From the NCBI RefSeq assembly GCF_002286935.1, contig NZ_MVOH01000003.1, positions 1 through 64,000 of the forward strand: a stretch of 64,000 bases of DNA, given 5' to 3'. The notes under the pieces are model-generated. The model was not told the origin of the DNA, did no database searches, and saw only the letters and a list, made by a program, of their open reading frames with translations. Position numbers and translations under genes: made by a program. The stretch comes from Bifidobacterium criceti. GTDB taxonomy: Bacteria; Actinomycetota; Actinomycetes; Actinomycetales; Bifidobacteriaceae. Positions within the stretch are counted from its first letter, which is position 1. Every line of letters begins with the position of its first letter. Positions 18,535-26,059 of the stretch are shown in pieces.

Positions 18535-19590
18535 ATGCCCAACGCACTACGTCAGACGATCGCCATCCTCGCGAGCGCAGGGCTGCTGCTTTCGCTGGGC
18601 GCGTGCTCCGCGATGGGCGGCGCGCCGTCCACAGACGCCCCGTCGGCACCGAGTTCATCGTCGCAGAGCCAGCAGGCTGTCTCGGATGACGGTTCGGCCG
18701 ATGACAAGCCGTCCGTGCCTCCTGAGACGTCCGATGACGCGACGAAGGCCGTCGAGGCCGGTTCGGCGCTCGACGCGCTTGGCAAGCTGCCGGTCAAAGG
18801 GCGCGCACCGAAGACCGGCTATGCGCGTGACCAGTTCGGCGCCGCGTGGAGCGATGTCGACCACAACGGCTGCGATACGCGCAATGACATCCTCAACCGC
18901 GACCTGGCCGACAAGACCTATAAGGCGAACACGCATGACTGCGTTGTCGCGAGCGGTGTCCTCAACGACCCGTATACGGCGACGCGCATCGATTTCACGC
19001 GCGGGCAGGATACGAGCACCGCCGTGCAGATCGACCATGTCGTCGCATTGAGCAACGCGTGGCAGACGGGCGCGCAACAGTTGAGCGAACAGACGCGCAC
19101 GCAATTCGCGAACGACCCGTACAATCTGCTCGCCGTCGATGGCCCGGCGAACCAGCAGAAGAGCGATGGCGACGCGGCCACGTGGCTGCCGGCGAACAAG
19201 GGGTTCCGTTGCGAATACGTCGCACGCCAGATCGGCGTCAAGCAGAAGTATGCGCTGTGGGTGACGCAAGCCGAGCATGATGCGATGGCGAATGTGCTCG
19301 CGAGCTGCCCGACGCAGCAGGTGCCGACGGATGGTGGTGTCGTCTCCCCTGTCGAGGTACAGCAGCAGGCGGCTCCGACGCAGGAGGCCGCGCCTGAACC
19401 GGCGCAGACGCAGGCACCGGCGACCGAGCCGACGGCGCAGCCACAGCAGCAGGAGACACAGCAGGACGCAAACGTCTCTTACAAGAACTGCACGGCCGTG
19501 CGCGCCGCGGGCAAGGCGCCGCTGCACCGGGGCGACCCGGGCTATGCGCCGAGGCTCGACCGCGACGGCGACGGCATCGCGTGCGAATGA
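18535..19590 (+). CDS. secreted lipoprotein with HNH (DUF1524) nuclease and excalibur domain
   Basis: 351 residues. Signal peptide with lipobox LSLGAC (lipidated Cys about 24), a Ser/Ala/Asp-rich linker (25-85), a DUF1524-type nuclease region carrying IDHVVALSNAW (about 165-176) and NLLAVDGPANQQKSD, a Gln/Pro/Ala-rich linker, and a C-terminal calcium-binding excalibur motif (DRDGDGIACE). Such proteins are extracellular nucleases that act at the cell surface, perhaps on environmental DNA. The start at 18535 gives a textbook signal peptide; upstream ATGs at 18496 and 18511 are possible but would place extra charged residues in front of it. Converges on the gene ending at 19639 through a shared terminator. 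Confidence 0.85.
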   Translation: MPNALRQTIAILASAGLLLSLGACSAMGGAPSTDAPSAPSSSSQSQQAVSDDGSADDKPSVPPETSDDATKAVEAGSALDALGKLPVKGRAPKTGYARDQFGAAWSDVDHNGCDTRNDILNRDLADKTYKANTHDCVVASGVLNDPYTATRIDFTRGQDTSTAVQIDHVVALSNAWQTGAQQLSEQTRTQFANDPYNLLAVDGPANQQKSDGDAATWLPANKGFRCEYVARQIGVKQKYALWVTQAEHDAMANVLASCPTQQVPTDGGVVSPVEVQQQAAPTQEAAPEPAQTQAPATEPTAQPQQQETQQDANVSYKNCTAVRAAGKAPLHRGDPGYAPRLDRDGDGIACE

Positions 19591-19621
19591 CCGGTTGACG
19601 GCCGCGTGCGCCGTGTGCAGG

Positions 19622-19663
19622 CGAACGGGTGGGTGTTGTCAGGCGACGACGCCCACCCGTTCG
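19622..19663. terminator. bidirectional terminator overlapping a coding end
   Basis: CGAACGGGTGGGTGTTGTC (19622-19640) pairs along its whole length with 19645-19663 (two G-U pairs), loop AGGC. It sits between convergent genes, and its right arm and loop encode the last residues of the minus-strand gene that stops at 19639. Confidence 0.75.
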
Positions 19664-21165
19664 TCTGCGTCGACGCGTTCCTGCACGGTCGCATCCGTCT
19701 CTATTGGCTTCGGCGGCTGGAACAACGGGATCGTCATTTCGCAGTACCGTTGCACGTCAAGCTGCATGAGTGCGGCGGCGGCCGTGGCGCGGTATTGTTC
19801 GTCGCCGCGGTCGATGCGGTTGAGCACGATGAGCGCGAGGTCGGCACCGACATCGCAATAACGGCGCCACGCCTTCGTACGCGCGCGGTATCCGCCACGA
19901 TTGAGTTGCGACCACTTCGGCTCATGGGCATCGGACAACGCGATCGGCATGAGCAGGAGCGTCATCGATTCGACCATGCGCGCGACGGTGCGCAGCCGTG
20001 CGACGCCGGCTTCGAAGCGTTGCACGTCGCGGGCCTCGAATCCTTCGACGATGTCGGCCGCGAGTGACGCGCCGACGAGCGAGCGCGCGATGTCGCGCAG
20101 GTACACCGGGTTCTCCCACAGTTTCATCCGCGGATACTCATGCGTTTGCATGACCTCTTCGAGGATCGCGTCGGCCTTCGGCACGTCGCGGTCCCACAGC
20201 GCGCGGTAGGACGCGATGAGCCTGCCGACGTCGTACAGGTACCGGCGGTCCATCGCCTCGGTGACCTCGGTATGGTTGTTGCCGTCAAGCTCCGGCATGT
20301 CCCAATGCCGTTGCATGGCGCGCCCATAGTACATATCGCCCTGCACGCGCAGATGCCGGATGTACGCGAGCGCACGGTCGACGCGCACATCAGGCGCAAC
20401 GCCCTGCAGGCGCAGGTTCGGGTCCTCCCGCAGCAGGCTTATGCCGTATGGCGGGTCGGACAGCATGAGCGAGGCGATGCGGTTGCACACATCGACGGGC
20501 GACCCCCATCGCAGCAGGCTGTAGGCGGCAAGGCGGTGCGTCTGCTTGCGGTATTCGTCGATATCCTCAAGCCGTTGGCGTTTCGTGCCACATGTGCGTT
20601 CGGGGCCGCCTCCCATCCACCGCTGCATCTGGATGCGGCTCATCGGGCGGATCGTCGCCGGCATGAGCGGGCTCACCTTGCCGAGGATGTGCGCCGACGA
20701 CGCGTCGGCGATGAGCCCATGCAGCCATACGGCGAGCCCTTGCTGCTGCACACACATCGCAGTGCGCATCATGAAATTGCGTGCCGATTCGACGAGCGCG
20801 CCGTCAAAACCAAGCGACGCGACACCGATGAGCGACGCCCAGCAGGTTCCCGCGAACAATTCGGCCGACAATGCGAGGATGCGCGCATCGACCTTCCCCT
20901 CACAATTGCGCATGCGCTCCTGCATTTCACCGCGCCGCCCGGAGGGAAGTCCCCCATCCGCGCCGGTAGCCTCCTGCTGGACGCCTTCCGCGACACCGAC
21001 CACATCGTCGGCGGCGTGTTCCGGATATTGGATCGGATTGGCGGCGTCATCGTCGATGCCGTCGAACGACAACGCCGACGCCGCGACGACCTGCTCGAAC
21101 CGCGCGCGCAGCTCGGCAAGAGATATGAGGAACGACTCGGAATCGAAGGTGAAGATATCGCGCAT
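19639..21165 (-). CDS. conserved-looking hypothetical protein, 508 residues
   Basis: I do not recognise a family. The start at 21165 is well supported (AAGGAG eight bases upstream) and codon composition matches neighbouring genes, so it is a real gene. The N-terminal 80 residues are acidic and partly disordered (SFDGIDDDAANPIQ); the rest is predicted mostly helical, with regular Leu/Ala spacing, many Arg and several Trp residues (RYCDVGADLALIVLNRIDRG near 440 is a good search seed). No signal peptide, no membrane segment and no nucleotide-binding motif are visible. It stands alone on its strand between the HNH lipoprotein and the FtsX-like permease operon. Two DnaA-box-like sequences lie just upstream (21291 and 21306). 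Confidence 0.7.
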   Translation of the reverse strand: MRDIFTFDSESFLISLAELRARFEQVVAASALSFDGIDDDAANPIQYPEHAADDVVGVAEGVQQEATGADGGLPSGRRGEMQERMRNCEGKVDARILALSAELFAGTCWASLIGVASLGFDGALVESARNFMMRTAMCVQQQGLAVWLHGLIADASSAHILGKVSPLMPATIRPMSRIQMQRWMGGGPERTCGTKRQRLEDIDEYRKQTHRLAAYSLLRWGSPVDVCNRIASLMLSDPPYGISLLREDPNLRLQGVAPDVRVDRALAYIRHLRVQGDMYYGRAMQRHWDMPELDGNNHTEVTEAMDRRYLYDVGRLIASYRALWDRDVPKADAILEEVMQTHEYPRMKLWENPVYLRDIARSLVGASLAADIVEGFEARDVQRFEAGVARLRTVARMVESMTLLLMPIALSDAHEPKWSQLNRGGYRARTKAWRRYCDVGADLALIVLNRIDRGDEQYRATAAAALMQLDVQRYCEMTIPLFQPPKPIETDATVQERVDADERVGVVA

Positions 21166-21479
21166 GATGCTCCTTACCGCCGCGCACACCGCGGCACGTC
21201 CACACCGGCGTCGGTCGCCGGCGGCCTGAAGTCCACGATGGCATGGCACAGGCGGTGTGCGCGAGCGCGCACGAAAAAGATGTGGATAAGTGGAAAGAGG
21301 GTGTGTCATCCACAATCGACGTCGCGAATGTGGAAATGCGGACGGAGCGCTCACCGAACGCGAAGCCGCGCCCATTCAGCCCACGTTCAGGCGGCCTTGC
21401 TAGATACAATCAACGGTAGTGAACGTGCGCGGCCGCCTGCGGCACGCGCACATCGGGAACAATCAATGGGAGACAACGG

Positions 21480-22904
21480 ATGTTCGTTGCGAAGAACGCA
21501 TGGTCCGCCTTGCGCCGCCACCCGTGGAGGACCGTGCTGACCGTCGTCGTCAGCCTCGTCGTCGCGCTCTGGTCGGTCTTCGGCACAGCCGTGCTGCACG
21601 AGTACAACCACGCGCACGGCGCGGGATACGACCAACTCAAGCCAATCGCGACGTTCACGCCACGCGACGTGAACGCGATGCAGGAACAAGGCGACAACGC
21701 CGACTCGACGAAAAACTACATGACGTGGAACGACTACAACGTCATCGGCACGGCGGCGAACGAGAAAAACGCGCAATTCAGATACACCCTCGTCGACTCG
21801 GTGCCGGTGCGCGGCGGCGACCTCACACCTGTCAGCGGCGCCGCGAACGCGGACGTCGGCGCGGACGAGACAGGCGGCGATTTCACACTCACGTCGTTCC
21901 TCAACGCGCAGGCCGTCGAAGCGAACACCTACGGCGACTACAGGATCGTCGACGGCGAAGGCCTCGGATACGAGGACGTCACACGGCACGACGTCATCAT
22001 ATCGAAAGCGCTCGCGGACAAAAACGGCATCAAAGTCGGCGACAAGGTCACGCTCGGCAATGCGAAGGACGCGAAGACGACGTACACGTACAACGTGTGC
22101 GGACTCTACGCATACACGGACAAGGACGGCGACGCCGCCGCGCCGTTCGCGAAATACATGCGCGACAACGTGCTCTACACGACGTACTATGCGTTCGCGA
22201 GCGACGAACTCGACCCACTCGACGCGTCCGGTTGGCGGCGTCCCGACGTCGACGTCGTGTTCCTGTTCGACACGGTGCGGCAGTACGACGCGTTCAAAGC
22301 GGCCGTCAACGACGTCACAATCCCAAGCGGCTACCATCTGTCCTCCCCGACGATCGAACGGTACGAACGTTCGCTCAGACCGCTCGACGCACTCGCGTCG
22401 ACGATGCGCCTCACGCTCATCCTGTTGTGGTCGATCGGCGGCGCGCTCCTGCTCGCGCTCACGCTCCTCGCCGCGCTGCCGCGACGTGAGGAGATCGGTT
22501 TCGCGCTCCAGGTGGGTGTCACGAAAGGCCGCCTCGCATGGCAGTTCATGAACGAGATCCTGTGGCCGACGCTGTTCGGCGCCGCGCTCGGACTCGTCAT
22601 CGGCTGCTTCACCGCGAATCCACTCGCCGGCAACTTCGTCGACGGACACCTGTTCACCCCCGACGGCCGCCTCATATGGAACCTCATCTGGACAAGCGCC
22701 GTCAGCTGCCTTGTGCTCGCCGCGATCGCCGGCATCCGCGTCGCCGCGTTCCCGATCGCGCAACTGTTCGCGTCACCGTACGCCGCATACGACGCGCACG
22801 ATACGACCGCCGACACGACGGATGCGGTTGCAGACCCAACGGATACGGGCACGACTGCGGACACAACGGATGCGAACGATACGACGGACAAGGAGCAGGC
22901 ATGA
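21480..22904 (+). CDS. FtsX/MacB-like ABC permease
   Basis: 474 residues. Plan of a MacB/LolE-type permease: helix 1 (about 18-40), a large extracytoplasmic domain (about 45-300), then three helices (about 305-330, 355-380, 400-425) with the motif LPRREEIGFALQVGVTKGRL between helices 2 and 3, which matches the coupling region of FtsX-family proteins. The C-terminal 45 residues are a Thr/Asp-rich repeat-like tail (DTTADTTDAVADPTDTGTT). Such transporters act in extracting lipoproteins, peptides or signals from the membrane, or in activating wall hydrolases. Start after GGGAGACAACGG. The stop overlaps the ATPase start by four bases (ATGA), so the two form one unit. Confidence 0.85.
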   Translation: MFVAKNAWSALRRHPWRTVLTVVVSLVVALWSVFGTAVLHEYNHAHGAGYDQLKPIATFTPRDVNAMQEQGDNADSTKNYMTWNDYNVIGTAANEKNAQFRYTLVDSVPVRGGDLTPVSGAANADVGADETGGDFTLTSFLNAQAVEANTYGDYRIVDGEGLGYEDVTRHDVIISKALADKNGIKVGDKVTLGNAKDAKTTYTYNVCGLYAYTDKDGDAAAPFAKYMRDNVLYTTYYAFASDELDPLDASGWRRPDVDVVFLFDTVRQYDAFKAAVNDVTIPSGYHLSSPTIERYERSLRPLDALASTMRLTLILLWSIGGALLLALTLLAALPRREEIGFALQVGVTKGRLAWQFMNEILWPTLFGAALGLVIGCFTANPLAGNFVDGHLFTPDGRLIWNLIWTSAVSCLVLAAIAGIRVAAFPIAQLFASPYAAYDAHDTTADTTDAVADPTDTGTTADTTDANDTTDKEQA

Positions 22905-24043
22905 GTGACGACAAGACGAAGCACACCGCGGACGACGTGGATGATATGGCCGGCGCGGACGCGCGCAACACCGCGGACATGCACGACGACGCCCCGGAGA
23001 CGATCGCGTACACGATCGATTACGGCGATGACGACGCGGACGTCGGCGCGATCGCCGGCATCGACGATGACGCGCGCGTCGCGGATGGTGCGGATGGTGC
23101 GGACGCCACCGCCGACGACAACACCACCGCCGACGCCGTGGGCGAACTCGCCGCCGACCTCGACATGTCCACAACGGACGATGACGATATCGGCAACGAA
23201 AGCGGCACCGGCAACGCGAACGGCGCCGACGACGCAACCGACGACGCGACGACGCTCTCCTCGACACTCGACCGCAGCATCCGCCACGGTGTGCACGACG
23301 CAGACGACGCCGTGTTCCGCTCGTATCCGATGCTCGCGTGCGACCACGTCACCGTCGACGACAGGAAGACCGGCGAACATATCTGGGACGGTCTGACGTT
23401 GCGCTGCGAAGCGGGCACCGCCGTCGCGATCCTCGTCGACGGTGACGACGACCGCCGCCACAACACGCTCGTCGCGTTGCTGACGGGCTTCCTCGCGCCG
23501 AAAAGCGGACGTGTCCTCACGAAGACGACACCATTCACCGACCTCACGCCGCTCGAACTGCGCGGCCACCGCATCGGTGCGATCCTCGCCGTCGCGCCGT
23601 TGCGCGGCGACCTGAGCGCCGCCGCCAACCTCATCTATACGATGGACGCGTCGGGACGCAATTTCCTCAAACCGATCCCCGTCGTCGCGCAGGACCTGTT
23701 GCGCGCCGTCGGCTTCGGCACGACCGATGACGATACGCACGACGCGGCCGCGCGCGTCGAGGACAACGCGGCCGTCGCATCCGCCGACCGCTCGCGTACG
23801 CTTGTGCGCGACCTCGACGCCGTCGACGCGGCGCGCGTCGCCGTCGCGCGCGCGGTCGCGACCGATCCGGACATCATCGTCGCCGACGAACCGACGGCCG
23901 CGCTCAACGACGACGATGCGCGGACGATCCTTGATCTGCTGCGCGCGCAAGTCAAGACCGATACGAAAACGCGCACCGTCATCGTCGTCACCGCCGATCC
24001 GGACGTCGCGTCGTGCTTCGACGACGTCATCGACGTGCGCTGA
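22901..24043 (+). CDS. degenerate ABC ATPase subunit (probable pseudo-ATPase)
   Basis: 380 residues. The first 130 are an acidic Asp/Ala/Thr-rich disordered extension, unusual for this family. From about 140 the chain follows the LolD/MacB ATPase fold, yet key motifs are lost: Walker A is VDGDDDRRHNT instead of GxxGxGKST (about 178-188), the Q-loop Gln is absent (GAILAVAPL), the LSGGQ signature reads RDLDAVDAARV, and the H-loop His is Ala (VVTADPD). Only Walker B (IIVADEPTAALN) is preserved. The reading frame is intact and shows no stop, so the degeneration looks selected or tolerated rather than recent. ATP turnover by this subunit alone is unlikely. Coupled to the permease by ATGA overlap, with AAGGAG upstream. 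Confidence 0.85.
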   Translation: MSDDKTKHTADDVDDMAGADARNTADMHDDAPETIAYTIDYGDDDADVGAIAGIDDDARVADGADGADATADDNTTADAVGELAADLDMSTTDDDDIGNESGTGNANGADDATDDATTLSSTLDRSIRHGVHDADDAVFRSYPMLACDHVTVDDRKTGEHIWDGLTLRCEAGTAVAILVDGDDDRRHNTLVALLTGFLAPKSGRVLTKTTPFTDLTPLELRGHRIGAILAVAPLRGDLSAAANLIYTMDASGRNFLKPIPVVAQDLLRAVGFGTTDDDTHDAAARVEDNAAVASADRSRTLVRDLDAVDAARVAVARAVATDPDIIVADEPTAALNDDDARTILDLLRAQVKTDTKTRTVIVVTADPDVASCFDDVIDVR

Positions 24044-24058
24044 TGAGCTCCTCCTCTC

Positions 24059-24203
24059 CTTAGCGTCGCGCGATACCGCACGCGTCGGCACCGCGCGACG
24101 CTAAGTACCCCAATTCCGACGTGCCATCGCGCACATTGGGCACCGCGCGACGCTGAGCGCGCCGTTCCGTCGTGCGACACCGCAGTATGTGGCACCGCAC
24201 GAC
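24059..24203. repeat. CACCGCA-core intergenic repeat, locus 2
   Basis: Starts with a perfect 14-bp inverted repeat CTTAGCGTCGCGCG (24059-24072) / CGCGCGACGCTAAG (24092-24105), which may also terminate the ABC operon. A related unit follows at 24125-24157, and a third at 24169-24203 is bounded by GTCGTGCG and CGCACGAC and holds two CACCGCA copies. Same family as loci near 921, 33157 and 47821. Confidence 0.65.
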
Positions 24204-24229
24204 GTCAGACGCTCAGCGCCGCCGTCTGC

Positions 24230-24943
24230 TCACGTCAGTTTCTCGTGGTAGTGCTCGGCGAGCGCGGCGACGGGCGGCTCACCGTATTTGCGCACGAGGC
24301 CGAGCCATTCCTCGCGGTTGCCTTCGCCGAAGCGCGCCGCTTTGCGCGCGTAGGTCGCGGCCGTCAGGAAGCGCGGCGGCACCGACTTGCTGTTGTATTT
24401 GTCGGCGACCATGACGATTTCCTGCTCAAGGTTGACGGGGACGTAGTCGTCGGGCGGCAGCGGCAGATGCTGGCGCACGACGGCCTCACGCGTGAGCCCG
24501 ACACCCGTGTGGTTGCGTGCGAACTGCGCGATCGATTCGTCGATGCCCTCGTCGAGGAGCAGACGGTAGCCGAGGAGTCCGTGTTCGATGTAGTTGTCGC
24601 CGAATTTGAGCGGCCCGCCGTCCGCACCGTTCTCACGGAGCACAAGATACGTGCCGATGTCGTGCACCATCGCGCCGCGCACGGCGAGGTCGACGTCGAT
24701 TGCGCGCGGCGGCACGAGGCCGCCTTCGACGCCGTCCGTCGCGGGCACGTCGATTTGTTCGCCATCGCGGTCGGGCAGTGTGCAGCGCCGCATGAAGAGC
24801 GCGTTCTGCCGGTGCGCGAGTCTGCGTGTGATGTCGGCGACGACGACGCAGTGGGTGTGGATGAGGTCATATGCGACTGGTGAGGGCGCGATCTTGCTAT
24901 GTAGTTCGTCGATTTGTTCGAGTGTCGGAATCGTTCCTGTCAT
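24230..24943 (-). CDS. HD-domain phosphohydrolase
   Basis: 237 residues. HD-superfamily metal-dependent hydrolase: HTHCVVVADITRRLA (about 29-43) supplies the first metal His, GAMVHDIGTYLV (about 89-100) is the HD pair, and NHTGVGLT (about 144-151) with VMVADKYNS (about 178-186) give the remaining ligands, matching small HDIG-type proteins. Members hydrolyse phosphate esters of nucleotides or second messengers; the substrate here is unknown. Length is ordinary for a stand-alone HD protein. Start at 24943 has only a weak ribosome site (GATGGCGG). It lies downstream of the amidotransferase gene on the same strand, separated by a strong hairpin, so it is probably transcribed on its own. Confidence 0.8.
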   Translation of the reverse strand: MTGTIPTLEQIDELHSKIAPSPVAYDLIHTHCVVVADITRRLAHRQNALFMRRCTLPDRDGEQIDVPATDGVEGGLVPPRAIDVDLAVRGAMVHDIGTYLVLRENGADGGPLKFGDNYIEHGLLGYRLLLDEGIDESIAQFARNHTGVGLTREAVVRQHLPLPPDDYVPVNLEQEIVMVADKYNSKSVPPRFLTAATYARKAARFGEGNREEWLGLVRKYGEPPVAALAEHYHEKLT

Positions 24944-25011
24944 ACCGCCATCGTAACGCCCACGGCACGCGCATGGCGCGCGTGTGGCGCATTATCCCGG
25001 CAGGTGAAGGC

Positions 25012-25056
25012 GGCGACTACCGCATCCGTTCAGATTGAACGGATGCGGTAGTCGCC
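25012..25056. terminator. 21-bp perfect hairpin at the amidotransferase 3' end
   Basis: GGCGACTACCGCATCCGTTCA (25012-25032) pairs perfectly with 25036-25056, leaving a 3-base loop. On the minus strand the upstream arm encodes the last residues (GDYRIRS) of the gene stopping at 25030, so coding sequence and terminator overlap. Confidence 0.75.
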
Positions 25057-25911
25057 GGTGCGGTTCGATGCGACGATCATCCGGTTGTTGCCGAGTTCGC
25101 GCCATCCTTCCGATTCCGGCTGCGCGTAGCCGGAGCTCGACACGAGCACGCCGCGCAATGCGCGCCCGTCGCTTCCCGCGGTGCCACCGAGCTCGCGGTA
25201 ACGCAGCACGCTGTAGTCGGCGGCTTCGTCGGCGCGTCCGTGGCGCGCGTAGACGTCGACGACGCCTTGGCGCGTCGGCTTGCCGCTTTCGGCGCGCAAC
25301 GCGATGAACGTGTCCTTGCTCTGGACCATGCAGTTGTAGCTGCTGTCCGGGTATGCGGCGCGCAGTTCGCCCACGGCCTGCGCGAGCGCCTCTTCGAGTT
25401 CGTAGCCGACGCCGAGGTATTGGAGCACGGTCGCGAAGTAGATCGCGGAATCGGAGCGGCCGCCCGTCGCCTGCACGAGGCTGTGGTCGATCGGATATGA
25501 ACGGTTCGCCGTGATGTTGCGGCCGTGCGCGTCGGAGATGTCGCCGTTGTGGATGAAGCTCAGGCCGTTCGCGAAGAACGGGTGCTGGTTCTCGAGGATG
25601 AGCGGCAGGTTTGAGCTCGCGAGCCGCAGATGGAACAATGCGCCGCGTGCGCCGATGTTCGCGAGGTCGTCGAAGATCGGGTCGTAGTGCGCGGCGATCG
25701 TATTGCGGTAGAGTGCGGATCCCGTTTCCGGGGATGGCGCGCCGCCGTCGGTCACATGTGCCGCCGATGCTGGCTCGGTGATGAGCGCGGCGCCCCATCC
25801 ATCGTTGTGGATGACGCTCAGATCGCGGAACGCGGCGCACGCGCGCATGCCAAGGACCTCATGGAGGCTCGCATTGACATCGTTCGTGGCGTATCCAAGC
25901 AATCTGCACAT
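25030..25911 (-). CDS. class II glutamine amidotransferase (YafJ/EgtC-like)
   Basis: 293 residues. The protein begins MCRLLGYAT, placing the catalytic Cys at position 2 after Met removal, the hallmark of Ntn-type GATase class II enzymes. HNDGWGAAL (about 35-43), FHLRLASS (about 93-100) and FIHNGDISD (about 118-126) are the other active-site segments. EgtC, in ergothioneine synthesis, has this fold, but no egtB or egtD is near, so the YafJ-type unknown amidohydrolase role is more likely. There is no ribosome site before the ATG, only a TATCCCTC stretch, so translation may be leaderless. The end overlaps a 21-bp perfect hairpin. Confidence 0.85.
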   Translation of the reverse strand: MCRLLGYATNDVNASLHEVLGMRACAAFRDLSVIHNDGWGAALITEPASAAHVTDGGAPSPETGSALYRNTIAAHYDPIFDDLANIGARGALFHLRLASSNLPLILENQHPFFANGLSFIHNGDISDAHGRNITANRSYPIDHSLVQATGGRSDSAIYFATVLQYLGVGYELEEALAQAVGELRAAYPDSSYNCMVQSKDTFIALRAESGKPTRQGVVDVYARHGRADEAADYSVLRYRELGGTAGSDGRALRGVLVSSSGYAQPESEGWRELGNNRMIVASNRTGDYRIRSI

Positions 25912-26011
25912 GAGGGATACTGTATCGTCTTCACGTTGCCACCGCGCGCGTGTCTCGCATTTTCCGCTATCGGTTGTAGTTGTAGCGCGTGCAAAACCAT
26001 TGGGGCCATGC

Positions 26012-26053
26012 GGAAACGGCCGACCGCGCGCAGAGCGCGACGGACGGCCGTTC
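26012..26053 (-). terminator. terminator of kup
   Basis: GGAAACGGCCGACCGCGCGC pairs imperfectly with GCGCGACGGACGGCCGTTCC around a short loop, immediately beyond the kup stop codon on the minus strand. Confidence 0.6.
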
Positions 26054-26059
26054 CACAGG

